Notes under the pieces: model-generated
The model's input: only the letters and a program-made list of their open reading frames with translations
Told to the model about the DNA's origin: nothing
Databases searched by the model: none
Shown: piece by piece, positions 42,024 to 51,430 of the stretch
Layout: each line of letters opens with the position of its first letter
Position numbering within the stretch: the stretch's first letter is position 1
Made by a program: the position numbers and the translations under genes
Assembly: GCF_002205845.1 (NCBI RefSeq)
Contig: NZ_NISI01000004.1
Coordinates: 170,619 to 234,618, forward strand
Length of the DNA stretch: 64,000 nucleotides
From: Roseateles puraquae
Lineage (GTDB): Bacteria > Pseudomonadota > Gammaproteobacteria > Burkholderiales > Burkholderiaceae_C
Direction: 5' to 3'

Positions 42024-43212
42024 GGGCGAGAGCAAATCAGAACCGGAAACCAGCATTGTCATTCGGGTCGACGATGACCCTTCCGCGATGCCGGACGAGG
42101 CCTGGGACGCGCTGCTGGCGCGCCAGGCGCGCCCGACCCCCTTCATGCGCCTGGCCTACCTGCGCGCGCTGCATGCCAGCGGCTCGGCCACCGGCGCCAC
42201 GGGCTGGCAGCCGCAGTTCGTGTCGCTGTGGCGCGGCAACGAACTGCTGGCGGCCTGCCCGGCCTACCTGAAGTCGCACAGCTACGGCGAATACGTCTTC
42301 GACTGGGCCTGGGCCGAGGCCTACCACCGCCACGGCCTGCGCTACTACCCCAAGCTGCTGGTCGCCGTGCCCTTCACGCCAGTGCCGGGCAGCCGCCTGC
42401 TGGCGGTGGACGATGACGCGCGCGCCCTGCTGGCCCAGGCCCTGCGCGCGCTGGCACGCGAGACCGGGGCATCGTCGCTGCATGTGCTGTTCGGCGACGA
42501 CGCCGATCAATCCGCGCTTGCCGCGGCTGGCTGCTCAGCACGCACCGGGGTGCAGTTCCACTGGACGGCCGAGGGCGATACCGACTTTGCGGGTTTCCTG
42601 GCGCGGCTGCAGCGCGAGAAGCGCAAGAAGATCCAGCAGGAACAGCGCCGGGTGCGCGAGGCCGGCATCCGTTTCGAGGCCCGTACGGGTGCCGAACTGA
42701 CCGACGACGACTGGAACTTTTTCTACCGCTGCTACCAGCTCACCTACCGCGCTCATCACAGCAAGCCCTATCTGACCCGGGACTTCTTCACCCGCATGGC
42801 CCGCGACATGCCCGAGCACTGGCTGCTGTTCAACGCCTCGCGGGGTGACGAGCGCGTGGCGGCGTCACTCATCGCGCTGGACCCGCAGCGCCGCGCGGCC
42901 TTCGGGCGCTACTGGGGAGCGGTGGAGCACATCCCCAATCTGCACTTCGACGCCTGCTACTACCAGCCGCTGGCCTGGTGCATCGAGCACGGCTACCAGC
43001 GCTTCGAGGGCGGCGCGCAGGGCGAGCACAAGATGGCCCGCGGCCTGATGCCCACGCCCACCGCTTCGAGCCACTGGCTGGCGCATCCATCGTTCGCCGA
43101 TGCGGTCAACGACTTCCTGGCGCGCGAGGGCGAGGCCATGGCCGGCTATCTGGACGAACTGCACGAGCACGCGCCCTTCAAGGCCAGCGGCGCAGCGGAC
43201 CCGGCCCCCTAG
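42022..43212 (+). CDS. GNAT-fold protein of the DUF482/FemAB-like family
   Basis: A 396-residue soluble protein with the paired N-acetyltransferase fold of the DUF482 (PF04339) group. Characteristic segments: 'DEAWDALLARQARPTPFMRL', 'FVSLWRGNELLAACPAYLKS' and 'HSYGEYVFDWAWAEAYHRHG' in the first half, then 'FLARLQREKRKKIQQEQRRV', 'CYQLTYRAHHSKPYLTRDFF' and 'CIEHGYQRFEGGAQGEHKMA' in the second. The substrate is unknown; relatives are often annotated as peptidogalycan or GNAT proteins. ATG 42022 overlaps the nadE start codon on the other strand; the conserved N-terminus (IVIRVDDDPSAMPDEAW) leaves no better start downstream. Confidence 0.85.
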
Positions 43213-43244
43213 AAAAGCAAAAGGCGCCACATCTGCGGCGCCTT
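43211..43244 (-). terminator. Terminator of ppa
   Basis: AAGGCGCC (43221-43228) and GGCGCCTT (43237-43244) form an 8-bp stem. On the minus strand the stem is followed by TTGCTTTTCT, so it terminates ppa; read on the plus strand there is no T-run, though the hairpin may also protect the GNAT transcript. Confidence 0.75.
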
Positions 43245-43282
43245 GAGGTGCGGCAGGCCGCTCACGCGGCCCGGGCCTGCGG

Positions 43283-43810
43283 TCAGGCCTTGTAGTTGGC
43301 CATGCCTTCGGTGATCTCGCGCTTGGCGGCGTCCACGCCTTCCCAGCCCTTGACCTTGACCCACTTGCCCTTCTCCAGGTCCTTGTAGTGCTCGAAGAAG
43401 TGCTGGATGGCCGCGCGGCGGGCGGGGTTCACGTCTTCGATCTTTTGCCAGTGGTCGTACATCGGCAGGATCTTGCTGGTGGGCACGGCCAGCAGCTTGG
43501 CGTCGCCGCCGGCTTCGTCATCCATCATCAGCACGCCCAGGGGCCGGCAGGTCACGACCACGCCCGGCTGCAGCGCGAACGGCGTGATGACCAGCACGTC
43601 CACCGGGTCCCCGTCGTCAGCGAGCGTGCGCGGGATGTAGCCGTAGTTGCACGGGTAGTACATCGGCGTCGTCAGGAAGCGGTCGACGAACAGGGCGCCG
43701 GTGTCCTTGTCAACCTCGTACTTGATCGGGTCGGCATTCATCGGGATCTCGATGATGACGTTGAATTCATCCGGCGCCTTGGCGCCAGGGGTCACGTTGT
43801 GCAGGCTCAT
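43283..43810 (-). CDS. ppa: Soluble inorganic pyrophosphatase (family I)
   Basis: A 175-residue Mg-dependent pyrophosphatase. '[20 protein letters not shown]' at the N-terminus and the signature '[20 protein letters not shown]', with the D-x-D-P-x-D metal ligands, are complete; '[20 protein letters not shown]' closes the active site. It drives biosynthetic reactions by removing pyrophosphate. A membrane pyrophosphatase gene is divergent, 150 bases away. Confidence 0.96.
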   Translation of the reverse strand: MSLHNVTPGAKAPDEFNVIIEIPMNADPIKYEVDKDTGALFVDRFLTTPMYYPCNYGYIPRTLADDGDPVDVLVITPFALQPGVVVTCRPLGVLMMDDEAGGDAKLLAVPTSKILPMYDHWQKIEDVNPARRAAIQHFFEHYKDLEKGKWVKVKGWEGVDAAKREITEGMANYKA

Positions 43811-43960
43811 GGTCGTAGTTCTAGGGCTAAGGAAAACCCCGATTCTAGGTTTGCTGGTAAACGCTCCCCTTACACGCAGAAGTCGGCACTAAGCTCGGCC
43901 GCGCAGGCCCCGGCAGCCCGCTTGGGGCCGAACACCACAAGCACCTGAGGAGACTTATTC

Positions 43961-46135
43961 ATGTCGACGGAGATGGCGCTGTATTTCGCGCTGGCCTGCG
44001 GCCTCGCGGCCGTTCTTTATGGTTTCATTCAACGAAGCTGGATCCTGAGTCAGGACGCGGGCAATGCCCGCATGCAGGAAATCGCCACGGCGATTCAACA
44101 AGGCGCGGCGGCCTACCTGGGCCGGCAGTACCGCACCATCGGCATGGTCGGCGTCGTGCTGGCCATCGCGATCGCGGTGTCGGGCCTGGGCACGACGACC
44201 GCGGTGGGTTTCGTCATCGGCGCGGTGCTCTCGGGCATCTGCGGCTTCATCGGCATGAACATCTCGGTGCGCGCCAATGTGCGCACCGCGCAGGCCGCCT
44301 CCAAGGGCATCGGCCCGGCGCTGGACGTCGCCTTCAAGGGCGGCGCCATCACCGGCATGCTGGTGGTGGGCCTGGGGCTGCTGGGCGTGGGCGGCTTTTA
44401 TCTGGCCATCGGCGGCGGGCATGACAGCGCGGCGCTCAAGCCCATGCTCGGGCTGGCCTTCGGCTCCTCGCTCATCTCCATCTTCGCCCGCCTGGGCGGC
44501 GGCATCTTCACCAAGGGCGCCGACGTGGGCGCCGACCTGGTGGGCAAGGTCGAGGCCGGCATCCCGGAAGACGACCCGCGCAACCCGGCCGTCATCGCCG
44601 ACAACGTGGGCGACAACGTCGGCGACTGCGCCGGCATGGCGGCCGACCTGTTCGAGACCTATGCCGTCACGCTGATCGCCGCCATGGCGCTGGGCGCGCT
44701 GATGGTGCTGGGCAACTCGGCCCAGGCCGGCGTGGTGTACCCGCTGGCGCTCGGCGGCGTGTCCATCATCGCGTCCATCATCGGCTGCTTCTTCGTGAAG
44801 GCCAGCGACGGCATGAAGAACGTGATGCCCGCGCTCTACAAGGGCCTCATCGTGGCCGGCGTGCTGAGCCTGATCGCCTTCTTCTTCGTTACCAAGGCGA
44901 TGTTCCCCGGCGAGGTGGAACTGGCCGGTGGCGCCAAGACCACCGCGATGGCGCTCTTCGGCGCCTGCGTCGTGGGCCTGGTGCTGACGGCCGCCATGGT
45001 CTGGATCACCGAGTACTACACGGGTACTCAGTACCACCCGGTGCAGCACGTGGCCCAGGCCTCCACCACCGGCCACGGCACCAACGTGATCGCGGGCCTG
45101 GGGGTATCGATGAAGTCCACCGCCTGGCCGGTGCTCTTCGTCTGCGCGGCCATCTATGCGGCCTACATGCTCGCCGGCCTGTACGGCATCGCGATTGCGG
45201 CCACGTCCATGCTCAGCATGGCCGGCATCATCGTCGCGCTGGACGCCTACGGCCCCATCACCGACAACGCCGGCGGCATTGCCGAGATGGCCGAACTGCC
45301 TGCTGCCGTGCGCGACGTGACCGACCCGCTGGACGCCGTGGGCAACACCACCAAGGCTGTCACCAAGGGCTATGCCATCGGCTCGGCGGGCCTGGCGGCC
45401 CTGGTGCTGTTTGCCGACTACACCCATGCGCTGGAAGCCCGTGGCGCGCACATCAACTTCGACCTGTCCGACCACAAGGTGATCCTCGGCCTCTTCATCG
45501 GCGGCCTGATTCCCTACCTGTTCGGTGCCATGGCGATGGAGGCGGTGGGCCGCGCGGCCGGCGCGGTGGTGGTGGAGGTGCGCAAGCAGTTCGCCGACGG
45601 CGCCATCATGGCCGGCCAACGCAAGCCCGACTACAGCGCGGCGGTGGACATGCTCACGACGGCCGCCATCAAGGAAATGATCGTGCCCTCGCTGCTGCCG
45701 GTGGCCGCGCCCATCATCGTGGGCCTGGTGCTCGGCCCGGCGGCGCTGGGCGGCCTGCTGATGGGCACCATCGTGACCGGCTTGTTCGTCGGCATCAGCA
45801 TGTGCACCGGCGGCGGCGCCTGGGACAACGCCAAGAAGCTCATCGAAGAAGGCTTCAAGGACGACAAGGGCGTGCTGCACAAGAAGGGCAGCGAGGCGCA
45901 CAAGGCCGCCGTCACCGGCGACACCGTGGGCGACCCCTACAAGGACACCGCGGGCCCGGCCGTGAACCCGCTGATCAAGATCATCAACATCGTGGCCCTG
46001 CTGATCGTGCCGCTGCTGCCGTTGCCGGCGGGCAGCCACGCGCCGGCGCCCTCGCCCACCCAAGCCAGCACCACGGCCGAACCGGCGCCCGCGGCCAGCA
46101 TGGCCGAACTGCCGGCATCCGGCGCCTCTCAGTAA
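43961..46135 (+). CDS. hppA: Membrane-bound proton-pumping pyrophosphatase
   Basis: A 724-residue protein of about 16 membrane helices that couples pyrophosphate hydrolysis to ion transport. The substrate-binding loop is '[20 protein letters not shown]' followed by '[20 protein letters not shown]'; a second is '[14 protein letters not shown]' and the C-terminal one '[20 protein letters not shown]'. The motif '[18 protein letters not shown]' has Lys where potassium-dependent enzymes have Ala (GNTTAA), which by the established rule predicts a potassium-independent proton pump. The last 40 residues are a Pro/Ala-rich tail. The start ATG 43961 follows a GAGGAG ribosome site. Confidence 0.95.
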   Translation: MSTEMALYFALACGLAAVLYGFIQRSWILSQDAGNARMQEIATAIQQGAAAYLGRQYRTIGMVGVVLAIAIAVSGLGTTTAVGFVIGAVLSGICGFIGMNISVRANVRTAQAASKGIGPALDVAFKGGAITGMLVVGLGLLGVGGFYLAIGGGHDSAALKPMLGLAFGSSLISIFARLGGGIFTKGADVGADLVGKVEAGIPEDDPRNPAVIADNVGDNVGDCAGMAADLFETYAVTLIAAMALGALMVLGNSAQAGVVYPLALGGVSIIASIIGCFFVKASDGMKNVMPALYKGLIVAGVLSLIAFFFVTKAMFPGEVELAGGAKTTAMALFGACVVGLVLTAAMVWITEYYTGTQYHPVQHVAQASTTGHGTNVIAGLGVSMKSTAWPVLFVCAAIYAAYMLAGLYGIAIAATSMLSMAGIIVALDAYGPITDNAGGIAEMAELPAAVRDVTDPLDAVGNTTKAVTKGYAIGSAGLAALVLFADYTHALEARGAHINFDLSDHKVILGLFIGGLIPYLFGAMAMEAVGRAAGAVVVEVRKQFADGAIMAGQRKPDYSAAVDMLTTAAIKEMIVPSLLPVAAPIIVGLVLGPAALGGLLMGTIVTGLFVGISMCTGGGAWDNAKKLIEEGFKDDKGVLHKKGSEAHKAAVTGDTVGDPYKDTAGPAVNPLIKIINIVALLIVPLLPLPAGSHAPAPSPTQASTTAEPAPAASMAELPASGASQ

Positions 46136-46170
46136 GTGCGCCTCAGTAAACGCGGGTAAATCCGCGCTCA

Positions 46171-46209
46171 AAACGGCCCGGGAGCGGTCAATTCCCGGGC
46201 CGTTTCTGC
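46171..46209 (+). terminator. Terminator of hppA
   Basis: A perfect 13-bp stem: AAACGGCCCGGGA (46171-46183) with TCCCGGGCCGTTT (46193-46205), 9-base loop. The terminal TTT of the stem continues into CTGCG, so the T-run is short. Confidence 0.75.
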
Positions 46210-46235
46210 GTCTGGCGCAGGCAGAATCGCGGCTC

Positions 46236-47072
46236 ATGGCGAGCATGGCAATCACGAGGCACGACCTCACACGGCGACGCGAGCAGCTGCAGGACCTGCA
46301 GCGCTATCTCGCCGTGCTGGAGGCCGACCATGACGGCGCCCGCGCCAAACTGCTGGGTTTTCGTCAGCGCTACCTGGAGGCTCTGGGCCCGCTGATGCGT
46401 GAGCTCGACGAGCTCGAAGCTCAATTGCACCAGGCCACGGCCGTGCTGTCCGACACCCTGAAGCGCCAGGGGGTGGAAGTGCCGGTGCCCAGCGCCCCGC
46501 GTTGCAAGGCCTGGCCCGAGGTGCCGCCCCTGCCCGAGGCCACCCCGCTGCCGCCCGAGCCGACCGGGCCGACGGCCGACCTGCCGCCGCCCAGCCTCAA
46601 GACGCTGTACCGGCGCGCCGCCATGCGCTTTCACCCCGACCTGGCCCCCTCCGGCCCCGAACGCGAGGTCTGCGAGCAACGGATGATGGTGGTGAACGAG
46701 GCCTACGCCAACGGCGACCGCAGCCAACTGGAAAAGCTGCTGCTGGCCGCGGGCGAACTGCCCGAAAAGGTCATCGGCGGCCCGGCCGACGCGGTGCGCG
46801 CCTGGCTCGGCCTGTGCGAGCACATGGTGCAAGGCCGCATCCGCATCGTGCAGGCGCAGATGCTGCTGCTGCAGTCCCTGCAGATGCACGAACTGCGCAT
46901 CGCCGTCGAACGCGCCGAAGCCGGCGGCATGCGCCCGCTGGACATCATGGCCGCCCGGCTGCGCGCCCAGATTGCAGAACGCCGCCAGGAGCTCTACATC
47001 GGCGAGCGCGTGGGCGGCGATGCGAGGCTGGCGGCGGATTTCTTGCGCAAGCGGTATCAGCGCCTGGCTTGA
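46236..47072 (+). CDS. J-domain-like protein with N-terminal coiled coil
   Basis: A 278-residue protein. Residues about 8-70 form a coiled coil ('RRREQLQDLQRYLAVLEADH', 'LMRELDELEAQLHQATAVLS'). After a Pro-rich linker (about 80-120) comes a J-domain core: 'LKTLYRRAAMRFHPDLAPSG' with the HPD motif, then 'QRMMVVNEAYANGDRSQLEK'. The C-terminal third is helical ('MQLQSLQMHELR'-like heptads). J domains stimulate Hsp70 (DnaK) ATPase, so this is probably a specialised DnaK co-chaperone; the client is unknown. A start nine bases downstream (ATG 46245) is also possible. Confidence 0.78.
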   Translation: MASMAITRHDLTRRREQLQDLQRYLAVLEADHDGARAKLLGFRQRYLEALGPLMRELDELEAQLHQATAVLSDTLKRQGVEVPVPSAPRCKAWPEVPPLPEATPLPPEPTGPTADLPPPSLKTLYRRAAMRFHPDLAPSGPEREVCEQRMMVVNEAYANGDRSQLEKLLLAAGELPEKVIGGPADAVRAWLGLCEHMVQGRIRIVQAQMLLLQSLQMHELRIAVERAEAGGMRPLDIMAARLRAQIAERRQELYIGERVGGDARLAADFLRKRYQRLA

Positions 47073-47087
47073 TGCCGGCTCACGCCT

Positions 47088-47465
47088 TCAGCACGACTGC
47101 TCGCCATTCGTGACTTCCGGATCACTGCTCGGGTACAGGCAGCACACCTCGCCACGGTCCGAGAAGATCAGCACGACGCCCTTCTTGACCGTGTTGTCAC
47201 TGGGAAGACCCACACTGACGACACCGTTCGTGGCGGCGCAAAAGTTGTGATCCGTCATCACCGGCGCATGGCCGATCGTCTTGTAGGTCGCGCCCAAGAG
47301 TGCCAACTCGGAGCCCGCACCTTCAGCAATGTCGCAGGCTGTCGTGCCGGGCGGCACCACAAGCAACTTGCTGTCATAGGGCTGCGTGCATTCCGGGTCC
47401 GTAAAGTAGCTGCAGCTGGCAAATTGGCCGGCGGCTTGCGCCTTGACATAGTAGGTCGTGGTCAT
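47088..47465 (-). CDS. Unknown Cys-rich 125-residue protein
   Basis: No family recognised. The protein begins MTTTYYVKAQAAGQFASCSY, has eight cysteines including a CC pair ('GEVCCLYPSS') and a C-terminal Cys, and is mainly beta by pattern, without a signal peptide or membrane helix. It lies 66 bases downstream of the Ser/Thr kinase gene on the same strand and could be an effector or substrate of that module, but nothing in the sequence proves it. It converges on the J-domain gene. Confidence 0.65.
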   Translation of the reverse strand: MTTTYYVKAQAAGQFASCSYFTDPECTQPYDSKLLVVPPGTTACDIAEGAGSELALLGATYKTIGHAPVMTDHNFCAATNGVVSVGLPSDNTVKKGVVLIFSDRGEVCCLYPSSDPEVTNGEQSC

Positions 47466-47531
47466 GGGGTCGAAACGGTGCGAGTGAGGACGAAACGAAA
47501 GCTAACAGCTGAAACCAGCTGAATCGCACCG

Positions 47532-50204
47532 TTAGACACCGGAAGCAGCCGCTTCGCGGGAATTCGGCACAGCCTTCTGATCAGGAAGGTCACCGCAGGC
47601 CCCTGCGGCCTGTCGCATCTCGACCACCAACGGGTCCACTTGGACAAGGGGGACCATCAGCGCCAGGTCCGCTCGAGCCCACTCGCACCGCTGCCCATCA
47701 ATCGACGTGCCGCGGGCCGCGCCGCGCAGCACCAGTTCATCGATCCGGGCCAGAGCGCGCACGAGGCGAAGCTCCTCGGGGCGCTGCCCCACCGCCTCAC
47801 GCAAGCGCTCCCGCACCTGCTGCAATTGCAAGGCAGCTGCAGGTCGCCCTTGATGCGTTGCCGCCACAAGGCTCAATCTCGCCCAACGAGCGCGGTCAGG
47901 CAGGCGCCGCACCAGCGCCGCGGAGCCACCGGCACCTTCCAACTCGCTGAGCTGCCGGCCCAATGCCGCCAGTTCCTCTCGCCAGGCCGCAGGATCCACA
48001 GGAGCTGCCTCCAGCGCCATCAATCGGGTGATGAGCGCCTCGCTGGCCCAGGCGCGGTTGGAAGCATCCCGGGCCACCAGCTCAGAGAAACGGGCCTGCG
48101 CCACTTGCATCGCCCGCACGGCCTCCGCGGACCGCCCCAGCATGGTCAGCGTCTCGCCGAGCCACCGGTTCAAGATCGCTTCGCGGTTGGCCGAGGGCGC
48201 ATCTCCAGGCTGGGCACGTCGCAGCGGCGCCAACACCTCAAGTGCCTCCTGGAAGGTCCGCAGCGCAGCGGGTAGCTCGCCGCGCCACAGCTGGACCTGC
48301 CCTAGCCAGCTCAGGCTGCCTGCCAGATCGGAGAGCGCCCGATCTCGCTTGTCGTCGGCCAATTGCTCCATGCCGCGTCGCTTGAGCCGGACAGATTCCT
48401 CGAAGGCCTGAGCAGCGTCGCTCAGGCTGCCCGCCTCCAGCGCCAAGGCCCCAAGGTTGGTTTGCGCATAGGACAACTCCAGGAGGGCTTCTCTATCTTC
48501 CGGCGCCGCACTCAGCCAGGCTCGGCTCACGGCTCGATAGTCCTCCCACGCCGCTTTGGCTGCCGGCCGGTTGCGTTGCAATTGGTAGACCTGTCCGACC
48601 CAGAACGCGGCAGCTCCTTGCGCCTTGCGCCAAGCAGCCGTCAGGTCGGCACCCGGGGGATCCCCCGCCAGCAGCGTGCGCGCGGCCGTCAGCGGCTGCA
48701 GCGCGGACTCCAACTCGCGACGGTTCACGCGCACCTCGCCAATCACAGTCAAGGCCTTCGCTCGGTTGAGTCGCTCGACGGGCTGAGTCGGTGCCTGTGC
48801 CGCCAGGTGTTCCAAGGCCCGGCCGCCAATGCTGTCGAGCAAATCCAGCTTGCCGATGGGGCGCAGCTTGTCGGAGAAGTCGCCCAGCATGTAGGAAAGC
48901 AATTCATCGGACTGCAGGCGCCGCTGCTCAGCCCGCGCCTCGGCCGCTTCGGCGCGCCGCGCCTGCACCACGCTCACCCCGGTCAGCACCAGCAGCGTCA
49001 CGACCGCCAGGCTCGACGCCGCCACCGCCAGCCGATGGCGCCGCACGAAGAGGCCGAGCACATACCAGCGGCTGTCCGGCCTCGCACTGATGGGCTCTTG
49101 CGCCAACCAGCACTGCAGGTCATCCGCCATCGCCTGCGCATTGGCGTAGCGCTCCGCCGGCAGCTTCTTGAGCGCCTTGGCGACGATGGTGTCCAGATCG
49201 CCCCGCAGCGCACGCGCTTCACGGGCAATGGCTGCATCGCTGCTCTGCGTCGCCGCCTCGGACAGCCGTCGCGGCACCTGCTCCACCACGGCCTTGAGCA
49301 GGTCCAGACGTGTCTGCGTGTCCGCCGCCGTCGGGTGGCCACCGCCGAGCAGCTGGTAGAGCAGCACGCCCAGGGCATAGACGTCGGTGGCCGTGGTCAC
49401 TTCGGTCTGCTGCACCTGCTCGGGCGCCGCGTACTGCGGCGTGTAGGCGTGGCCGGCGAGCTGGGTCAGCTCGGTGCTGGCCGCGGCCTCGCCCGCGTCG
49501 TCCAGCAGCTTGGCGATGCCGAAGTCCAGCAGCTTCACCTCGCCCTCGGGCGTGACGAGGATGTTGCTGGGCTTGAGGTCGCGGTGCAGGATCAGCCGCG
49601 CATGCGCATGGCCCACGGCGGCGAGCACGTCCAGAAAGAGGCGCACCCGGGCCTCGATGCCCAGGCCCTTCTCGCGGCAGTAGACGTCGATGGGCTGGCC
49701 GTCGACAAACTCCAGCACCAGGTAGGGCTGGCCTTCGGCCACGCCGGCGTCGAGCAGTCGGGCAATGTGCGGGTGGGCCAGGCGGGCCAGGATCTGGCCT
49801 TCGCGGGCAAAGCGCCCGGCGCCGCCGGCCGACAGCAGGCCGCTGCGCAGGAACTTGACCGCCACGCGGCCATCAAAGCGCCCGTCGGCGCGCACGGCCG
49901 TCCAGACGCTGCCCATGCCGCCCTGGCCGAGCACCTTCTCCAGCCGGTAGGGTCCCAGGGTCATGCCCTCGCCGATGGCCTCCTGGGTGTCCAGGGCCAG
50001 GGTGTCGGCCACGGGGCGCTCCAGGAAGCCCTGGTCGCTCAGGGCTTCGTCCTTGGCGAGCAGCGCGCGAAGCTCGTCGGCGAGATCGGCATCCTGGCTG
50101 GCCAGGGCCTGCAGCCGGGCATCGCGCCCAGGGGCATCCAGGTCCAGCAGTTCATCGAGCAGGGGGCTGAGCACCTGCCAGCGTTTCTGCGCGGGGCCGC
50201 TCAT
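47532..50204 (-). CDS. Transmembrane Ser/Thr protein kinase with TPR-like C-terminal region
   Basis: An 890-residue eukaryotic-type kinase. Kinase domain about 85-370: glycine loop 'VLGQGGMGSV', Lys117 in 'VAVKFLR', catalytic Asp209 in 'HRDLKPSNIL', Asp227 in 'LLDFGIAKLL'. One membrane helix follows at about 390-410 ('LAVAASSLAVVTLLVLTGVS'). The exported part (about 420-890) is helical with TPR-like repeats ('YAQTNLGALALEAGSLSDAA', 'LAGSLSWLGQVQLWRGELPA'). Residues 1-80 resemble the N-terminal helical region found in kinases encoded beside ECF sigma factors. The start overlaps the sigma-factor stop (50201-50204), so kinase and sigma factor form one unit. Confidence 0.9.
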   Translation of the reverse strand: MSGPAQKRWQVLSPLLDELLDLDAPGRDARLQALASQDADLADELRALLAKDEALSDQGFLERPVADTLALDTQEAIGEGMTLGPYRLEKVLGQGGMGSVWTAVRADGRFDGRVAVKFLRSGLLSAGGAGRFAREGQILARLAHPHIARLLDAGVAEGQPYLVLEFVDGQPIDVYCREKGLGIEARVRLFLDVLAAVGHAHARLILHRDLKPSNILVTPEGEVKLLDFGIAKLLDDAGEAAASTELTQLAGHAYTPQYAAPEQVQQTEVTTATDVYALGVLLYQLLGGGHPTAADTQTRLDLLKAVVEQVPRRLSEAATQSSDAAIAREARALRGDLDTIVAKALKKLPAERYANAQAMADDLQCWLAQEPISARPDSRWYVLGLFVRRHRLAVAASSLAVVTLLVLTGVSVVQARRAEAAEARAEQRRLQSDELLSYMLGDFSDKLRPIGKLDLLDSIGGRALEHLAAQAPTQPVERLNRAKALTVIGEVRVNRRELESALQPLTAARTLLAGDPPGADLTAAWRKAQGAAAFWVGQVYQLQRNRPAAKAAWEDYRAVSRAWLSAAPEDREALLELSYAQTNLGALALEAGSLSDAAQAFEESVRLKRRGMEQLADDKRDRALSDLAGSLSWLGQVQLWRGELPAALRTFQEALEVLAPLRRAQPGDAPSANREAILNRWLGETLTMLGRSAEAVRAMQVAQARFSELVARDASNRAWASEALITRLMALEAAPVDPAAWREELAALGRQLSELEGAGGSAALVRRLPDRARWARLSLVAATHQGRPAAALQLQQVRERLREAVGQRPEELRLVRALARIDELVLRGAARGTSIDGQRCEWARADLALMVPLVQVDPLVVEMRQAAGACGDLPDQKAVPNSREAAASGV

Positions 50205-50755
50205 TCGCTGAGGCTCATGGCAAGAAAGAGCTTGGCCTTTTGCCAGTCGCGCTGCACCGTGCGTTCGGTCACGCCCAGGGCCTGGGCGATCTCGTGCTCC
50301 AGCAGGCCGCCGAAGTAGCGCATCTCCACGACCTGGGCCAGGCGGGGTTCGAGCTGCGCCAGCTCATCCAGCGCCTCGTGCACCCGCAGCACCTGGGTTT
50401 CGTCCTGCGGCGTGAGGTCGGCGATGGCGGTGTTCAGGGTCAGGGCTTGCACGCCGCCGCCGCGGCGCTCCGCCTGGCGAGCCCGCACCAGGTCGATGAC
50501 GACGCTGCGCATGGCGCGGGCCGCGTAGGCCAGGAAATGCCGTCGGTCGGGAAAGGCGGCGCCCGAGGCGGCGTCCAGACGCATCCAGGCCTCGTGCACC
50601 AGGGCCTGGGTGTCCAGCAGCGTGAGATCACCCGCCCGGCGCAGGTTGCTGCGGGCCAGGCGCTGCAGGTCGGCGTACAGCCGGGCGACGACCTGGTCGG
50701 CAGCGCCCCGGTCACCGTCCTGGGCCGCCTTCAGCAGTTGGGTGATTTCTTGCAC
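50201..50755 (-). CDS. ECF sigma factor linked to a Ser/Thr kinase
   Basis: A 184-residue ECF sigma factor. Region 2: 'ADQVVARLYADLQRLARSNL', 'LLDTQALVHEAWMRLD' and 'FLAYAARAMRSVVIDLVRAR'; region 4: 'LAQVVEMRYFGGLLEHEIAQ' and 'ALGVTERTVQRDWQKAKLFL'. The pattern fits the TIGR02999-type ECF group that is typically encoded with Ser/Thr kinases, where phosphorylation rather than an anti-sigma factor is thought to control activity. Coupled to the kinase gene by a 4-base overlap. Target promoters are unknown. Confidence 0.9.
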   Translation of the reverse strand: MQEITQLLKAAQDGDRGAADQVVARLYADLQRLARSNLRRAGDLTLLDTQALVHEAWMRLDAASGAAFPDRRHFLAYAARAMRSVVIDLVRARQAERRGGGVQALTLNTAIADLTPQDETQVLRVHEALDELAQLEPRLAQVVEMRYFGGLLEHEIAQALGVTERTVQRDWQKAKLFLAMSLSE

Positions 50756-50910
50756 GGGGCGGACTGTAACGGCGCGTTACGGCGGGCTTGGACCGCGATG
50801 ACGCGATTTTTTTGCAAGTCGATGTCGGGTTCCACAAAAGCCCCCCGTTCTGGAAAGGGAAGACCTTTGTGCGCCGCGCCTTGCGCCGCGCCCCGTACCA
50901 GGAGTCGCCC

Positions 50911-51423
50911 ATGAATGTCACCCAGCTCGTTCTCGCATCCAGCGCCCCCACCGGCCGGGGCGGCTACATGCCCACCATGCCGCACGTCGGCTCCCTGCCG
51001 GAGCTGGCGCCGCATCTGTCGAGCCGGCTGTCGCGCTGCCGCCGGGCGGGCGAGCGGCTGGCGCTGCTGTGGATCGAGCTGGAGCCCCTGCCTGCGCCAC
51101 GCGCAGAGCCGGCGCCGGCCCCGCGGCAGGACCTGCTGCGCACCGCCAGCCTGCGAGTGCGCAATCGGGTGCGCGGCACGGATGAAGTCGTGCAGGTGGG
51201 CGAACAAGGCCTGGCGGTGCTGCTGCTGGGCGCAGGCGCTCCAGAAGCGGCACTGGTGGCCAACCGCCTGCGCCACACGCTGACCGGCGCCTACGAACTG
51301 GAAGGCCGGCTCGCCTACCTGGGCGTGGCCATGGGCGAGGCCATCTACCCTGACAGCGGCAGCTCGGGCACCGAACTGGCCCGCGCTGCCCAGCACAGCC
51401 TGGCCCTGCGCCAGGGCAGCTGA
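50911..51423 (+). CDS. Degenerate GGDEF-like domain protein
   Basis: A 170-residue soluble protein. The region 'LSSRLSRCRRAGERLALLWI' with 'SLRVRNRVRGTDEVVQVGEQ' and 'GLAVLLLGAGAPEAALVANR' then 'RLAYLGVAMGEAIYPD' follows the diguanylate-cyclase fold (RxxDxVxRxGGDEFxxLL ... ASIGIA), but the active-site loop reads VGEQG instead of GGDEF. It is therefore unlikely to make cyclic-di-GMP and may be a binding or scaffold protein. Start ATG 50911 follows AGGAG at about 50901. Divergent from the kinase-sigma module and convergent with livF. Confidence 0.72.
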   Translation: MNVTQLVLASSAPTGRGGYMPTMPHVGSLPELAPHLSSRLSRCRRAGERLALLWIELEPLPAPRAEPAPAPRQDLLRTASLRVRNRVRGTDEVVQVGEQGLAVLLLGAGAPEAALVANRLRHTLTGAYELEGRLAYLGVAMGEAIYPDSGSSGTELARAAQHSLALRQGS

Positions 51424-51430
51424 GAACACC

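Noticed and set aside
43955..46270. 770-codon minus-strand open frame opposite hppA
   Set aside because: His/Gly/Ala-rich translation mirrors the membrane pyrophosphatase codons; no start signal.
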